A stretch of 64,000 nucleotides of DNA. Origin: Ashinkailepas kermadecensis. Its lineage: Eukaryota; Arthropoda; Thecostraca; Neolepadidae. Shown in pieces: positions 26,601 to 38,336 of this stretch (position 1 is the first letter of the stretch; every line of letters begins with the position of its first letter). The notes beneath the pieces were generated by a model. It made no database searches. It saw only the letters and a list, made by a program, of their open reading frames with translations, and was not told the origin of the DNA. A program made the position numbers and the translations under genes. The stretch lies in assembly GCA_034440615.1 (NCBI GenBank), contig JAOTOM010003835.1:27501-91500 (forward strand), read 5' to 3'.

Positions 26601-26970
26601 CCTTTACACCGTTGACCCATGCCTTCCGGCTCCCGCTATGAATGCGTCTGCAGCGTGTTGCACAGCAGGTACGTCTGGATCTGGGATACATCCACGCGGC
26701 ACATAGATCTCCCAAGGTCTATTATTTTAGCTTCTAGAAGTTACTTAAGATGAAACATAGCTGGTGGCTCCTGTAGCACAGGCTACGTGTCGTGTAGCGT
26801 TCTAGCGTCAGTGCGATATAGCCATCTAGCGATTTCTATCTAAAGTGACTGCGTCGTCAGCAACCCCGCACGCACAGTGTTGGCGGTTGCTTGTCCCTGT
26901 ACCTGGGAGGTTCGTTGGTCGTGGCTTTACGACGCAATCAGCAGTTGAGGTCACGTGGCGTCGTCTGCCT
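23691..26970. other. Unassigned AT-rich sequence, no gene seen
   Basis: Long gene-poor stretch. An (atc)n run lies at 23812-23835. Short frames show no family resemblance. Confidence 0.3.
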
Positions 26971-27160
26971 CTCACCTCAGCAGGAAGGGCGGGCAACGCG
27001 GGGAATCCAACCCCGTACCTCTGGCTCGCCAGCCGCTCAGCTTAACCACCGAGCTACCGATGTCCCGCATCTGCAAGGCGGCCGCCAGGAGCGATAGCCT
27101 AACCACCGAGCTACCGATGCCCTGCATCTGCAAGGCGGCCGCCAGGAGCGATAGCCTAAC
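26971..27160 (-). mobile_element. tRNA-derived SINE head with duplicated A-box segment
   Basis: On the minus strand ggtagctcggtggttaagc (A box) is followed by gcggctggcgagccagaggt and a perfect T-arm: cgggg-ttggatt-ccccg (27020-27004). A 57-bp segment containing the A box (taaccaccgagctaccgatg..ccgccaggagcgatagcc on the plus strand) is present twice, starting at 27043 and 27100. The tail in gcgggcaacg-type sequence differs from the 7/8.6 kb SINE, so this is a second SINE family or a tRNA pseudogene. Confidence 0.6.
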
Positions 27161-27235
27161 TTGTGGAGTTCGATCTGACGCGGTCGCAGGCTCGGCCCGT
27201 CGGCGAATCTCGTGCAAAGCGGCGCAGCCGGCGCA

Positions 27236-27312
27236 TTCGGCAGCCGGCAGGTGGGCCGGCAGGTGGACCGGCAGGTGGGCCGGCAGGTGGGCCGGCAGGT
27301 GGGCCGGCGTCG
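27236..27312. repeat. 12-bp GC-rich tandem repeat
   Basis: About six copies of gccggcaggtgg. Confidence 0.9.
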
Positions 27313-27552
27313 GCGGGTCGTCGTCGACATCCCCGGGGACTCTCGAGCGGCGTCACGTGCAGCGTCACGCAGCGGCCACACCAAATGCAATTCCAATAGC
27401 AGAGCCGTCGACATCAATCATTGCTGCGTCAGAATGCCGGGCGTGGCGCGGCGTCGTGGTGGCGCGCCGCGTCACGTGTCCCCGGGAGGCCCCCCGGAGG
27501 TTCCCCGGGAGGCCCGCTGGAAGGGCGGCTGTGGTGTCGGTCACACACACGG

Positions 27553-27905
27553 CCGGTGGTGGGTCAGCTGACTGCCCGGTGGTGGGTCAGCTGACTGCCC
27601 GGTGGTGGGTCAGCTGACTGCCCGGTGGTGGGTCAGCTGACTGACTGCCCGGTGGTGGGTCAGCTGACTGTCCGGTGGTGGGTCAGCTGACTTCCCGGTG
27701 GTGGGTCAGCTGACTGCCCGGTGGTGGGTCAGCTGACTGCCCGGTGGTGGGTCAGCTGACTGCCCGGTGGTGGGTCAGCTGACTGCCCGGTGGTGGGTCA
27801 GCTGACTGCCCGGTGGTGGGTCAGCTGACTGTCCGGTGGTGGGTCAGCTGACTGCCCGGTGGTGGGTCAGCTGACTGCCCGGTGGTGGGTCAGCTGACTG
27901 CCCAA
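27553..27905. repeat. 23-bp minisatellite, about 15 copies
   Basis: Unit ctgactgcccggtggtgggtcag, highly homogeneous, with one extra ctga near 27640. Confidence 0.95.
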
Positions 27906-27954
27906 CAGTGGCGTGAGCTGCTACCCAGCGTGTTTATCAATGCACATATGGCGG

Positions 27955-30487
27955 ACTACTACATCTGGGGGTTACTGGTGATGTACTGTGTGGTTACTGG
28001 TGACACACTGTGATGTTATTTGTGACGCTGTTTTGTATTTGTGACGCAACCACACACTGTGTGGTGATTGGTGACGCACTGTGTGGTTACTGGTGATATA
28101 CTGTGTGGTTACTGGTGACGCACTGTGTGGTTCCTGCTGACGCACTGTGTGGTTACTGGTGACGTACTGTGTGGTTACTGGTGACGCACTGTGTGGTTAC
28201 TGGTGACACACTGTGTGGTTACTGGTGACGCACTGTGTCGTTACTGGTGACGCACTGTGTGGTTATTGGTGACGCACTGTGTGGTTACTGGTGACGCACT
28301 GTGTGGTTACTGGTGACGTACTGTGTGGCTACTGGTGACGCACTGTGTGGTTACTGGTGACGCACTGTGTGGTTACTCGTCATATACTGTGTGGTTACTG
28401 GTGACGTACTGTGTCGTTACTGGTGAAGCACTGTGGGGTTACGGGTGATGCATTGTGTGGTTACTGGTGACGCACTTTGTGGTTACTGGTGATATACTGT
28501 GTGGTTACTGGTTACGCAATGTGTGGTTACTGGTGACGCACTGTGTGGTTACTGGTGACGCACTGTGTGGTTACTGGTGACGCGCTATGTGGTTACTGGT
28601 GACGTACTGTGTGGTTACTGGTGACGTACTGTGTGGTTACTGGTGATTTGCTGTGTAGTTACTGGTGACGTACTGTGTGGTTACTGGTGACGCACTGTGT
28701 GGTTCCTGTTGACGCACTGTGTGGTTACTGGTGACGCACTGTGTGGTTACTCGTGATGTATTGTGTGGTTATTGGTTACGTACTGTGTGGTTACTGGTGA
28801 CGCACTGTGTGGTTACTGGTGATATACTGTGTGGTTACTGGTGACGCACTGTGTGGTGATTGGTGACGCACTGTGTGGTTACTGGTGACGCACTGTGTGG
28901 TTACTGGTGACGCACTGTGTGGTTACTGGTGACGCACTGTGTGGTTACTGGTGATGTACTGTGTGGTTACTGGTGACGCACTCCGTGGTTACTGGTGATA
29001 TACTGTGTGGTTACTGGTGATATACTGTGTGGTAACTGGTGACGCACTGTGTGGTTACTGGTGATATACTGTGTGGTTACTGGTGACGCACTGTGTGGTT
29101 ACTGGTGACGCACTGTGTGGTTACTGGTGACGCACTGTGTGGTTACTGGTGATATACTGTGTGGTTACTGGTGATATAATGTGTGGTTACTGGTGATATA
29201 ATGTGTGGTTACTGGTGATATACTGTGTGGTTACTGGTGATATACAGTGTGGTTACTGGTGATATAATGTGTGGTTACTGGTGATATACTGTGTGGTTAC
29301 TGGTGACGCACTGTGTGGTTACTGGTGACGCACTGTGTGGTTACTGGTGATGTACTGTGTGGCTACTGGTGACGCACTGTGTGGTTACTGGTGACGCACT
29401 GTGTGGTTACTGGTGACGCACTGTGTGGTTACTGGTGACGCACTGTGTGGTTACTGGTGACGTACTGTGTGGTTACTGCTGACGTACTGTGTGGTTACTG
29501 GTGACGCACTGTTTTGTTACTGGTGATGCGTTGTGTGGTTATTGGTGACGCACTGTGTGGTTACTGGTGACGTACTGTGTGGTTACTGGTGACGCACTGT
29601 GTGGTTCCTGCTGACGTACTGTGTGGTTACTGGTGACGCACTGTGTGGTGCCTGCTGACGCACTGTGTGGTTACTGGTGACGCACTGTGTGGTTACTCGT
29701 GATGTACTGTGTGGTTATTGGTGACGTACTGTGTGGTTACTGGTGACGCACTGTGTGGTTACTGGTGATATACTGTGTGGTTACTGGTGACGCACTGTGT
29801 GGTTACTGGTGACGCACTGTGTGGTTACTGGTGACGCATTGTGTGGTTACTGGTGATGTACTGTGTGGTTACTGGTGACGCACTGTGTGGTTACTGGTGA
29901 TATAATGTGTGGTTACTGGTGATATACTGTGTGGTTACTGGTGACGCACTGTGTGGTTACTGGTGACGTACTGTGTGGTTACTGGTGACGTACTGTGTGG
30001 TTACTGGTGACGCACTGTGTGGTTACTGGTGACGCACTGTGTGTTTACTGGTGACACACTGTGTGGTTACTGGTGACGCACTGTGTGGTTACTGGTGATA
30101 TACTGTGTGGTTACTGGTGACGCACTGTGTGGTTACTGGTGACGCACTGTGTGGTTACTGGTGACGCACTGTGTGGTTACTGGTGACGCATTGTGTGGTT
30201 ACTGGTGACGCATTGTGTGGTTACTGGTGACGCACTGTGTGGTTACTGGTGACGCACTGTGTGGTTACTGGTGACGCACTGTGTGGTTACTGGTGACGCA
30301 CTGTGTGGTTACTGGTGACGCACTGTGTGGTTACTGGTGACGCACTTTGTGGTTACTGGTGATATACTGTGTGGTTACTGGTGACGCACTGTGTGGTTAC
30401 TGGTGACGCACTGTGTGGTTACTGGTGACGCACTGTGTGGTTACTGGTGACGCATTGTGCGGTTACTGGTGACGCACGGTGTGCAGA
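27955..30487. repeat. 22-bp satellite array, about 115 copies
   Basis: Unit gtgacgcactgtgtggttactg. The six bases after gtga... vary between gacgca, gacgta, gatata, gacaca and gatgta, while the rest is nearly invariant. The period is not a multiple of three and frames are closed, so it is not coding. Confidence 0.97.
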
Positions 30488-31379
30488 ATTGTTGCCTGAC
30501 CAGGTGATGCCATCGCCTAAATAATCCAATTAGTTTGGTATCATCTAAGCCGGAGTCGTACGGTATAGGCCGTGACATTGGCTTCAGAGAAGAGCGAGGC
30601 AGCAAAACGTCATATTGTTCCCAGGAAGAACTAATATGATACTGAAACAACTCTATAAACTAATCAGTTTCGGACTTCGTAACCTGACCTTACGCCACGC
30701 CAGGATAATATATGGACTGATAAGCAACCAGTTCAGCCTTCGCCAAAGTGTACACTGCTTGGGAAGCAATTCCATGGAAAGGACCAATCAGATCAAGTAA
30801 GATCACATCACGCGAGGTCAGGTCATATTAGGTTATTAGCTGGCAATCCAATGGCATGTCGCACGACTTAGGTGGCGCTGAAAATGAATTCAGATATGAC
30901 TTCGCAAGAAACAGCAGCATTCTGTACAAGATTGCAATGGATAAAATTTGCATTGGATAAAATCCACCTGATGCTTGAGCTGGTGTAATGTCGTTGACCT
31001 TTGATATGTTATAAACCAGAATGCTTCTTACGTGCTCTTTGTCATTATCCGCGTGAAGAAATGTTCCAAAATTCAATTTTCTCCAATTAGTGCGTTAGAA
31101 GCGTTGAAATTCACTTAGCCTCGGGCCAGTAAACCCGACCTCAATTATAATTTCGATTGTGTCGAGTTGTTCGTAATGATGAAAGAACAACACACTCCCA
31201 GTTTGGTGTTGCGATGGCCCCTGGCCGAAACGTTGAGTAATAAAGTATAATCCTTAACGTTACTTTTAATGTCAACTCAGCACCTCCTGGTATATTGAAG
31301 GTCGTATGCTTTCTTTACACGCAATGTTGCAACTACACCGAATGACGTAACTTTGAATATCTTGGAGCCGGCAGGTTGT
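30488..31379. other. Unassigned sequence, no gene seen
   Basis: Short frames only, no repeats recognised. Confidence 0.3.
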
Positions 31380-31880
31380 GAACTGACCGTCCGGCGGGTG
31401 TGTGGACTGACCCTCGGCCGTTGTTTGGATGGGTCCTCCGGCCTTTGTGTGAATTGGCCCTCCGGCGGGTGTGTGAACTGACCCTCGGCCGTTGTGTGGG
31501 TTGTTCCACAGACCGTTGTGTCTACTGACCCTCGGCCGTTGTGTGGTTTGTTCCACAGACCGTTGTGTCTACTGACCCTCGGCCGTTGTGTGGGTTGTTC
31601 CACAGACCGTTGTGTCTACTGACCCTCGGCCGTTGTGTGGGTTGTTCCACAGACCGTTGTGTCTACTGACCCTCGGCCGTTGGGTGGGTTGTTCCGCAGA
31701 CCGTTGTGTCTACTGACCCTCGGCCGTTGTGTGGGTTGTTCCACAGACCGTTGTGTCTACTGACCCTCGGCCGTTGTGTGGGTTGTTCCACAGACCGTTG
31801 TGTCTACTGACCCTCGGCCGTTGTGTGGGTTGTTCCACAGACCGTTGTGTCTATTGACCCTCCGGCCGTTATGTAGACTG
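31380..31880. repeat. 47-bp minisatellite with shorter variant units
   Basis: From about 31475 the unit is ctgaccctcggccgttgtgt followed by gggttgttccacagaccgttgtgtcta, period 47. The first 100 bp contain shorter, related units (gaccctccggcgggtgtgtg). Confidence 0.92.
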
Positions 31881-32907
31881 ATACTCCAGTCGTGTGGTCT
31901 GTTGCCGGTGAGGGAGCAGTGAGCCATGGCTATACCACTACGGTGAGTTACTTTCAGCCAATTTTCCGAGAGTCACATCCCCGGCACATAACGCCACTGA
32001 CCGCAGACGTGTCAACTGACTGTCAAACATGTCGCCATCAATCTCACTGAGGTCCGCAGCGCCACTGCGATCGACGGGCGGCCGCTGATATATCCACCGC
32101 AGCGGTGACACCCAGACCTGCCCGCAATGGCCTCCCGGAACAACCACCTTGGCGCACCAGTATAGAAATGCCACACGCTCCCACAGCTATGCTACATTGT
32201 GGTACAGTTGTGGCGGTGAAGTCGGAGGAAAAAGATCCGCTTATAGAGCTATTCACGGATATTCTCTCAATTTCTTTGGCAGTTCTTCCCGAACGCGCGA
32301 GGAGAGAGACGTCCTCCTCCCGCGCTCTTCCTCCACATCCACTCCCGACACACCCGCAGAAGACCAGTGCAGGCACGGACGTAGCCATGGATTTGGGATA
32401 GAACTGACTACAGTTTTTAAGTAAATTAATTTTGTCCACGCCACGGCATAGGTGTAGCCTTTAAATAGTATTAGAGCTTGCAGGGACCGGGGGCGCTTGA
32501 AAGCTCCCCCTCTAACTTCAGATCTACGTATGCTCGGACTTTCATTTTGACTGATAATGAGGTCACCAGAGGTCATAGTAGATCAATATACGGACATGGC
32601 AAGCCAATGTCATTGACAAGCCGATATCAGCCCGTAAGTGTTTGCAAGGGCTCGTAGACTGTCTTGGAGGCCCGGCAACAGCCTCGGCAGCCATACAAAC
32701 GTTGTCGTCCTTCTATCTTCGCCGTGGCGATTCCGTGGCCGAGCGGCTGAGGGTGAGGAGACGTGCAGACGCTGGACGGTTGACCATCATTGGTGCCCGG
32801 TCGATACAGGGGCATTCACTGACATTGAAAACCAGCTATCGCACAAGCAAGATTAGACTAGAATAGACTAGACTATTCCTTTCAGGCGGAACGAACTTAC
32901 CTACACT
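31881..32907. other. Unassigned, with one tRNA-like head
   Basis: At 32733-32755 tccgtggccgagcggctgagg resembles a tRNA-Ser/Leu A box, but the downstream B box (cggtcgatacag) is poor. No protein gene recognised. Confidence 0.3.
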
Positions 32908-33125
<218 letters not shown>

Positions 33126-33801
33126 GTGTGTTTGACTATATAGTCAGTGCGTTCAGAAGGATGAAGCTCCCGCTAGCTGAGCGGAAGCAAGTTAATCATA
33201 TAGTCAGAAAGCCATAAAGTTTATCAGGGAAATCAGGAAATGGATGAGCAACATTATAAGTATCAGTTGAAAAATTATTATAAGCCTTATGCTTATAATA
33301 ATATAACGAATTCCAAATTCATCTAGTTTTATATTTAACTTACGAAGCGTCTTCAGTGGAAGCCACTTCGTACACTCTTCAAATCTGAATTACTTCGAGT
33401 GCCATCCCTCAAGCCTTTTCCAATATATCAGTATTTAATTTTTAACAGCAAAACCCCAGCCAGCATCCCTTTTATCATGCAAAAGGTAGCATTGTCAAAC
33501 GAGGACAGCAAAGCGTGACTAGTGTGCTCTTGCACATACATTCCGAACCTGCTACCTTTTTCCAGCCTGGCCTGTCTGCCATCTCCCGTCACAAAAAGTC
33601 GTTGCTATTATCTTCGAGCGTCTCTCCAGTCCGGAGACAAGGCACTCAAGCTCGTGTACGCATGACCTTCAGCTTGGTAGTAGAAGAGTTGCAGGTAGCT
33701 GACGCGCTATGGCGAGGTCGAACGTCGTAACGAGTCGAACGTCTTCCTCACAAGCCTAACTGGGCTGGCGATGCGAATCGAAAAACATAGCACGTACTCA
33801 C
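33126..33801. other. Sequence downstream of the GPCR TM1 exon
   Basis: On the minus strand this should be intron after the TM1 exon. I searched for a TM2 exon (R-N-x-I-H-x-N-type motif) and did not find one. Confidence 0.35.
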
Positions 33802-33908
33802 CGGAAGTAGCAGAATACGAAGAGGGCGGCAGAGAGAAAGACGAGCGAAGCCAGTGATCCGAAGAAGGAGATGTACGTAAGCATTGCCCTTGATGTGCTG
33901 TCGTCGTC
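33802..33908 (-). CDS. Class B1 GPCR, exon for juxtamembrane segment and TM1
   Basis: A 107-bp exon bounded by tctgttgcag|GAC and TTCCG|gtgagt. It encodes DDDSTSRAMLTYISFFGS and then LASLVFLSAALFVFCYFR: a polar linker followed by one hydrophobic helix ending in FR, as in TM1 of secretin-family receptors (before 'SLRC.RN.IH'). It starts in phase 0, matching the end of the exon at 34196, and ends in phase 2. The protein would sit in the plasma membrane and couple to G proteins. The later six helices are not in view, either beyond large introns or outside the window. Confidence 0.72.
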
Positions 33909-34195
33909 CTGCAACAGACCACGTTGTCGTACAGACATGCCGGCAGCTGGCTTGGCAACCGCCAAGACCCGGAATCACAGACCAGCTGATATTTCTGCAC
34001 TGGGTCTGATGATGAAATGGTGCGACAAATTACAAAGTCGAACTTGTCTACCTTACTCGTCCGACGCCGGTCACCTCATGTCCAACATCCACAACTGATG
34101 CTAATGCGACTGATGAAACTGACGCTACTGCCGACAACCAGCCACCCACCCGCACGGCTCTTCCATTGCAACCGCTTCAGTCTGCTTGCTCTCAC
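33909..34195 (-). other. Intron of the class B1 GPCR gene
   Basis: A 287-bp phase-0 intron from gtgagagc to tctgttgcag. Confidence 0.65.
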
Positions 34196-34311
34196 CTGCT
34201 CCTGCTTCTCGAGCCGCTGCAGCTGCTCCAGGGGGTCCATGCAGAGAGTGTAGTTGGTCCAGTTGCCGGCGGCCCACGCCCCGCCGGCGTCACACTCGCG
34301 AAAGGCCACCG
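34196..34311 (-). CDS. Class B1 GPCR, exon for second half of hormone-binding domain
   Basis: A 116-bp exon bounded by gcttgcag|CG and GAGCAG|gtgaga. It encodes VAFRECDAGGAWAAGNWTN, then YTLC and a charged stretch MDPLEQLQRLEKQEQ. This is the hallmark '(A/Y)xR.C...G.W.......Y..C' end of the HRM ectodomain, carrying the fifth and sixth conserved cysteines, the structural tryptophan and an N-glycosylation site (NWT is overlapped by NYT). It joins the upstream exon in phase 1 and the downstream exon in phase 0. By eye it is closest to CRF/DH44-type receptors. Calcitonin/DH31- or PDF-type receptors are not excluded. Confidence 0.8.
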
Positions 34312-37300
34312 CTGCAAGCAACTCTCCCGTTATGGACCGTCGATTGCCCGGTGGCGACGCATTGAGGGGACGTTGTTTTGGGAGTGACGCTTAGCGTTGT
34401 TCAGCCCTTGCTCAGTCTAACGGTATATAGTGGCGAATCAAAGTCTGTTCCAATAGCAACCAGGCACCATATAAAGGAAAAGACACGTATGGACGATATG
34501 CAGCTACCGTAAGCAATCGATATTCCTATTTGTTCAAGGGCAATGTAAAGCAATTACTCCACATCCATATTAATTTTAGCGGCCATCACGGACGGGATCG
34601 TGCAGGCCGCATTGGCAAACTTTCTCATACTACATCAATCAAGATGGCGAAATATCTTGGGCAAATTGGTCTCGGAGGGTCCTGACCCTAAATCAATCCC
34701 GGCATTGATGGCGTTGTAGGCATGGAAGATGTCCATCAATGGAACATGAATGATAATTTAGTTTATAAATAGAGTGCAGAAATGCATGGGGTTGCCCGTA
34801 TGCAGACATAAATTGTTGAGTCATCACTATCTCTTATCTGTTTACCATAATTGAAACGGTTAAGATCTGAGGCATTGAGTTTGCACGTTGAGATCAGAGG
34901 GACATGTGTGGCCACTGAGCCATCTCTCCTGCGGTGGTTTGAACTCCAGCTACGGCTGGGTGGAGCCGATACTAAATGGCGGGAACCTGACTGATTTGCC
35001 CGACAGCTGATAGTTGCCGTCTTCATCTATTAATCAGGTCTCTTCCCCTAGAGTTTGTATGTGGCTGTGGTGAGTGCATCCCTACATAGTGGCGTACTGC
35101 ACGCAATCCAGTGGCCCAAAACAGGAGTGGACAAGATAGCATCAAGATGAAACCAACACAGGATCTGCATCACGAGCACTCGGGACGCTGCAGCCAACAC
35201 AGAATCTGCACCATGAGCACTCTGGACGCAATTGTGTGAGACGCACAACATGTAGGCACACTTGAACACCAGCCCAGCTAGTCCGCTCACTGGGGGAGGA
35301 CACAACGTGAACCCTCCCCTCCCCTCCCCTCCCCTGTTTGCTTCTGTAGCTCAGGAACGTCTCGAGCGAACATCCTGAAACTTGCTGACCTTTCCTCACA
35401 TTATTTTCTATTTAGGGTATCTGCCCTTCATCTCTCAACTTTGGTCAGGAGCGGCTCCGGGAGTAAGTTTTCGAAGGCATGATTAAACCGAATCCTCAGA
35501 TCTGTCACATCGTAGCATGTGTGACTTATGCCGTCTGTATCTTTGAGGGTATTCGACGGTCCCTCGCCAAATCTCGCAGCCAATGTTGAATTTTCAATGT
35601 ATGCGTAAGTTGAGAGTATTTAACTCATAATTCCATAATTTCATAAATTCATTGCTCACTAGACCACCCGGGTGCACCGGGTGTACTTCACGTGCACTCG
35701 AGGATTGGTGGGACAGGGCATAGAAAGTGCACTGCTGAAGTTCATGTATTTCGTGGCATTGAGAAACTACAATGCTCATGCAAAAACAATAATTATGAGA
35801 CTTGGGAAAATTGGTTTCATACCAAGTTCCAGACATCTTTTTGTATTGGCATGTTTAACAAATGCTCATTTCTGAATGCAGCCAAGGGAGCCCGGTCTCC
35901 CTCCCTCTCCCTTAGCAACACAAAATACACCAGATTAAGCAAGGGATTTTGGGCTTTTCACCGTACCAAGCTAGAAATTTGGGTCCTACCGAAAGCGGTG
36001 TCGATATCATGATATTTTTGGGTTTGGCCAATTAGGAAAATCTTGTCTGCTCCACTGCTCCACTGCTCCACTGTTCCTTCATCTAACTCCTTAATTTTAT
36101 GATATTTCCATAGAACTTGGCAGGAACTATTAGCAGCCTAATGCGTACGGCCCTTGAACATGCAGAACCCAATCGGCGAAACCAGGGGCGGATGCAGGGT
36201 GGGTGAGATGTGGGCTTGGTCTGGTTTTGCTGGTGCACACAGTTCTTGAAATTGACATTCTTTGTTCTTGCATGAGCATGAGGAGGACATTTTGCAGAGG
36301 TCTTGGAATTTCGAAAATAATGTTTTCACCAGGGGCGACTCCAGGCCATTTGTTCGGGCATACGTTTTTTACCAAAGCGTGTCCACGCCGGTGTTTTTCA
36401 CCAGTTGCGTGGACAACCATCGTTGTCCGGTAGGTATGTGAGTTCTTGTTTGTTCGAAATTAATTTTTTCATCAAGTGGGATGCCAGGTGCGGCTCAATG
36501 TGGTGAGATGTACGTATTTTCCAAACTTCACAGCAGATCGCATGAATTCAGGTACTTACTGCTGCTGCGCGACAAGAGGATGTTTTTTGGGAGGGATGCT
36601 TTACCTCGGCCGTTCAATTTTGCAGAGCTCGCCTGACTTACCCTACGTTAATATTGAACTCTGACGATAACCAGCATCCTGATGTACCTGAATCCACCCG
36701 TGAAGAACATGTTGGTGAAGAAAATTACATTTCCGAAAAGCTTCGAGTCCGAAAAGCTTCGAGTCAGGACGTGTTGGTTATGGGACATGCGATACTACGG
36801 ATATGTTATCGCGATTATGTGCACCAAATGCCATGTTTTTCGACTCGCTGATTCCATGTTGTCGCATCTATGTTATTTTACGTCACTTGCCTCTGGGGTC
36901 ATTAGTTTTGCTCAGGGCAGCACTAAGTTAATAATTGGAGGTATCATAAGTAAAGAAAATGTCCCAAAATAAGTCCACATTTGTATGCGACTTGAACTAC
37001 TACCCCATTCTTTTGACAATATATTTGCTCTCGCTTCACGTGATCGATTGTTTCATTGGATGCGGAATGGTGCAAGAGATGAGAAAATGGGCGACAAAAA
37101 ATGGAACCACTCGTGTCTGAAATATTTATATTTCTTAAGTATTGCAATAGGGTTTGAAGTATTCAGATTTCCCTCCTTGCTGGCACCTGTGGCAGCCCTG
37201 TGAGAACTTATTTAGTTCAAATCTACAGAAATATAGATCACATCATAAGAAATCCGTCGCCGTTTTCAACGCCAAAATCTGCCTGTTAATTTTCGAGAGC

Positions 37301-38011
37301 TAAGGCCCCTCCCCTCCCCCTTCACCCGCACTAACTACTTCGCGGCCGAACGGATCTCTCCCGTTATTGGGCTGAAAGAAATCAGCGGGTATTTGTCCGT
37401 TAACTTACACGAGGGCAATATTTTCTTGACATTGGTATCAAACTAAAAATGTTAAAATGGAACAACTTTACTCAAAAACAAGGTGAAGAAGTGCATTGTT
37501 GCATTTGCTGATCTGGTGCTGACTGAGTTGTGCACGCTGCACCGCATAATGATTCTACCCTTGACAGCCTATCCACCTGGTTCGCCGGTGAACACCACAT
37601 CAAGCCAGCTTCTAGTTATGTAAACAAAGAAGGCTGATTACCCATAGTCTTGTAACAGATGACGCCGACACCCAACCGGAATTGTCTTAAGGCGGTGCCA
37701 GACCCAAAAAGTTGTCTGGAAATAGAAACCTGTTTTGGCGCGCAAAGGGCGTTGAAAATTCGTGGCTCCGCGTGGTGAAAAACCAACATTTCTTGTTTAA
37801 TCTTGTGCATTTTTGGTTGCAAATGGGGCACCAGGCCACCGAACGCCCCCCCCCCCCTGGCTGCTCCTCTGCGCCGACATGGAGCAACAAGATGCCATTA
37901 ATAACAGCACACGGTATCTAACTGAAAGCTGCCGGAAGCCGCGCAGACGTCCGCCCGGCTAGGCCAATTGATGCGACCCGGATGGGCTCAGTGATGAGGC
38001 TGCCGACTCAC
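34312..38011 (-). other. Presumed 3.7-kb intron of the class B1 GPCR gene
   Basis: No competing gene seen. It contains small duplications (for example 35150-35230) and short unassigned frames. It runs from gtgagt at 38011 to cttgcag at 34312. Confidence 0.5.
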
Positions 38012-38336
38012 CTTCGCTGGATATATTGAGCTGGCTAATAGACACGCGCGGCGCATCGAGTCTGGCCAGCTCCTGTCTGATGACGTCACTGCAGAGCATG
38101 GTGCTCCGTTGGTTGGCCGGCGTGCGGGGCCAGCATCGGCGCAGGTTGTCCAGCACGGCCTGGCACGACAGTCCTGCGGCACAGCATCGGCGCAGGTTAT
38201 CCGGCACGGCCTGGCAGAACAGCCCTGCGGCACAGCATCGACGCAGGTTACCCGGCACGGCCTGGCAGAGCAGCCCTGCGGCACAGCATCGACGCAGGTT
38301 AACCAGCACGGTCTGGCATAACAGTCCTGCTGTCGG
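38012..38336 (-). CDS. Class B1 GPCR, exon for first half of hormone-binding domain, with four 17-residue repeats
   Basis: The minus frame ends at AGCGAAG|gtgagt (phase 1). Its last part reads LSCQAVLDNLRRCWPRTPA, then a variable stretch to MLC and VSISQLNISSE. Cysteine spacing C-x9-C-W-P-R-x-P-A and then 13 residues to the next C is the same as in CRF receptors (second, third and fourth HRM cysteines), and NIS precedes the exon junction as NxT does there. Upstream, the GL(L/F/S)CQAVxxNLRRC segment is repeated three more times (51-bp units), adding cysteines. Each unit begins at an AG that would be an in-phase acceptor, so the real exon start is ambiguous among four sites (about 38325, 38274, 38223 and 38172). 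The first HRM cysteine and signal peptide must lie upstream. Confidence 0.7.
38117..38325. repeat. 51-bp tandem repeat inside receptor exon, 4 copies
   Basis: Plus-strand unit approximately cggcacggcctggcagaaca + gccctgcggcacagcatcga + cgcaggttacc. Divergence between copies is low (a handful of substitutions), suggesting a recent expansion. 51 bp preserves the reading frame. Confidence 0.92.

Noticed and set aside
27955..30487. CRISPR-like array
   Set aside because: Units are contiguous 22-mers without unique spacers, in an animal genome; it is a satellite.
31926..31942. Possible tiny first exon: gccATGG context followed by acg|gtgagt
   Set aside because: Only six codons and no linked exon; cannot be supported.
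32733..32800. tRNA-Ser/Leu-like A box
   Set aside because: B box is poor and no T-arm pairing; kept only as a remark.
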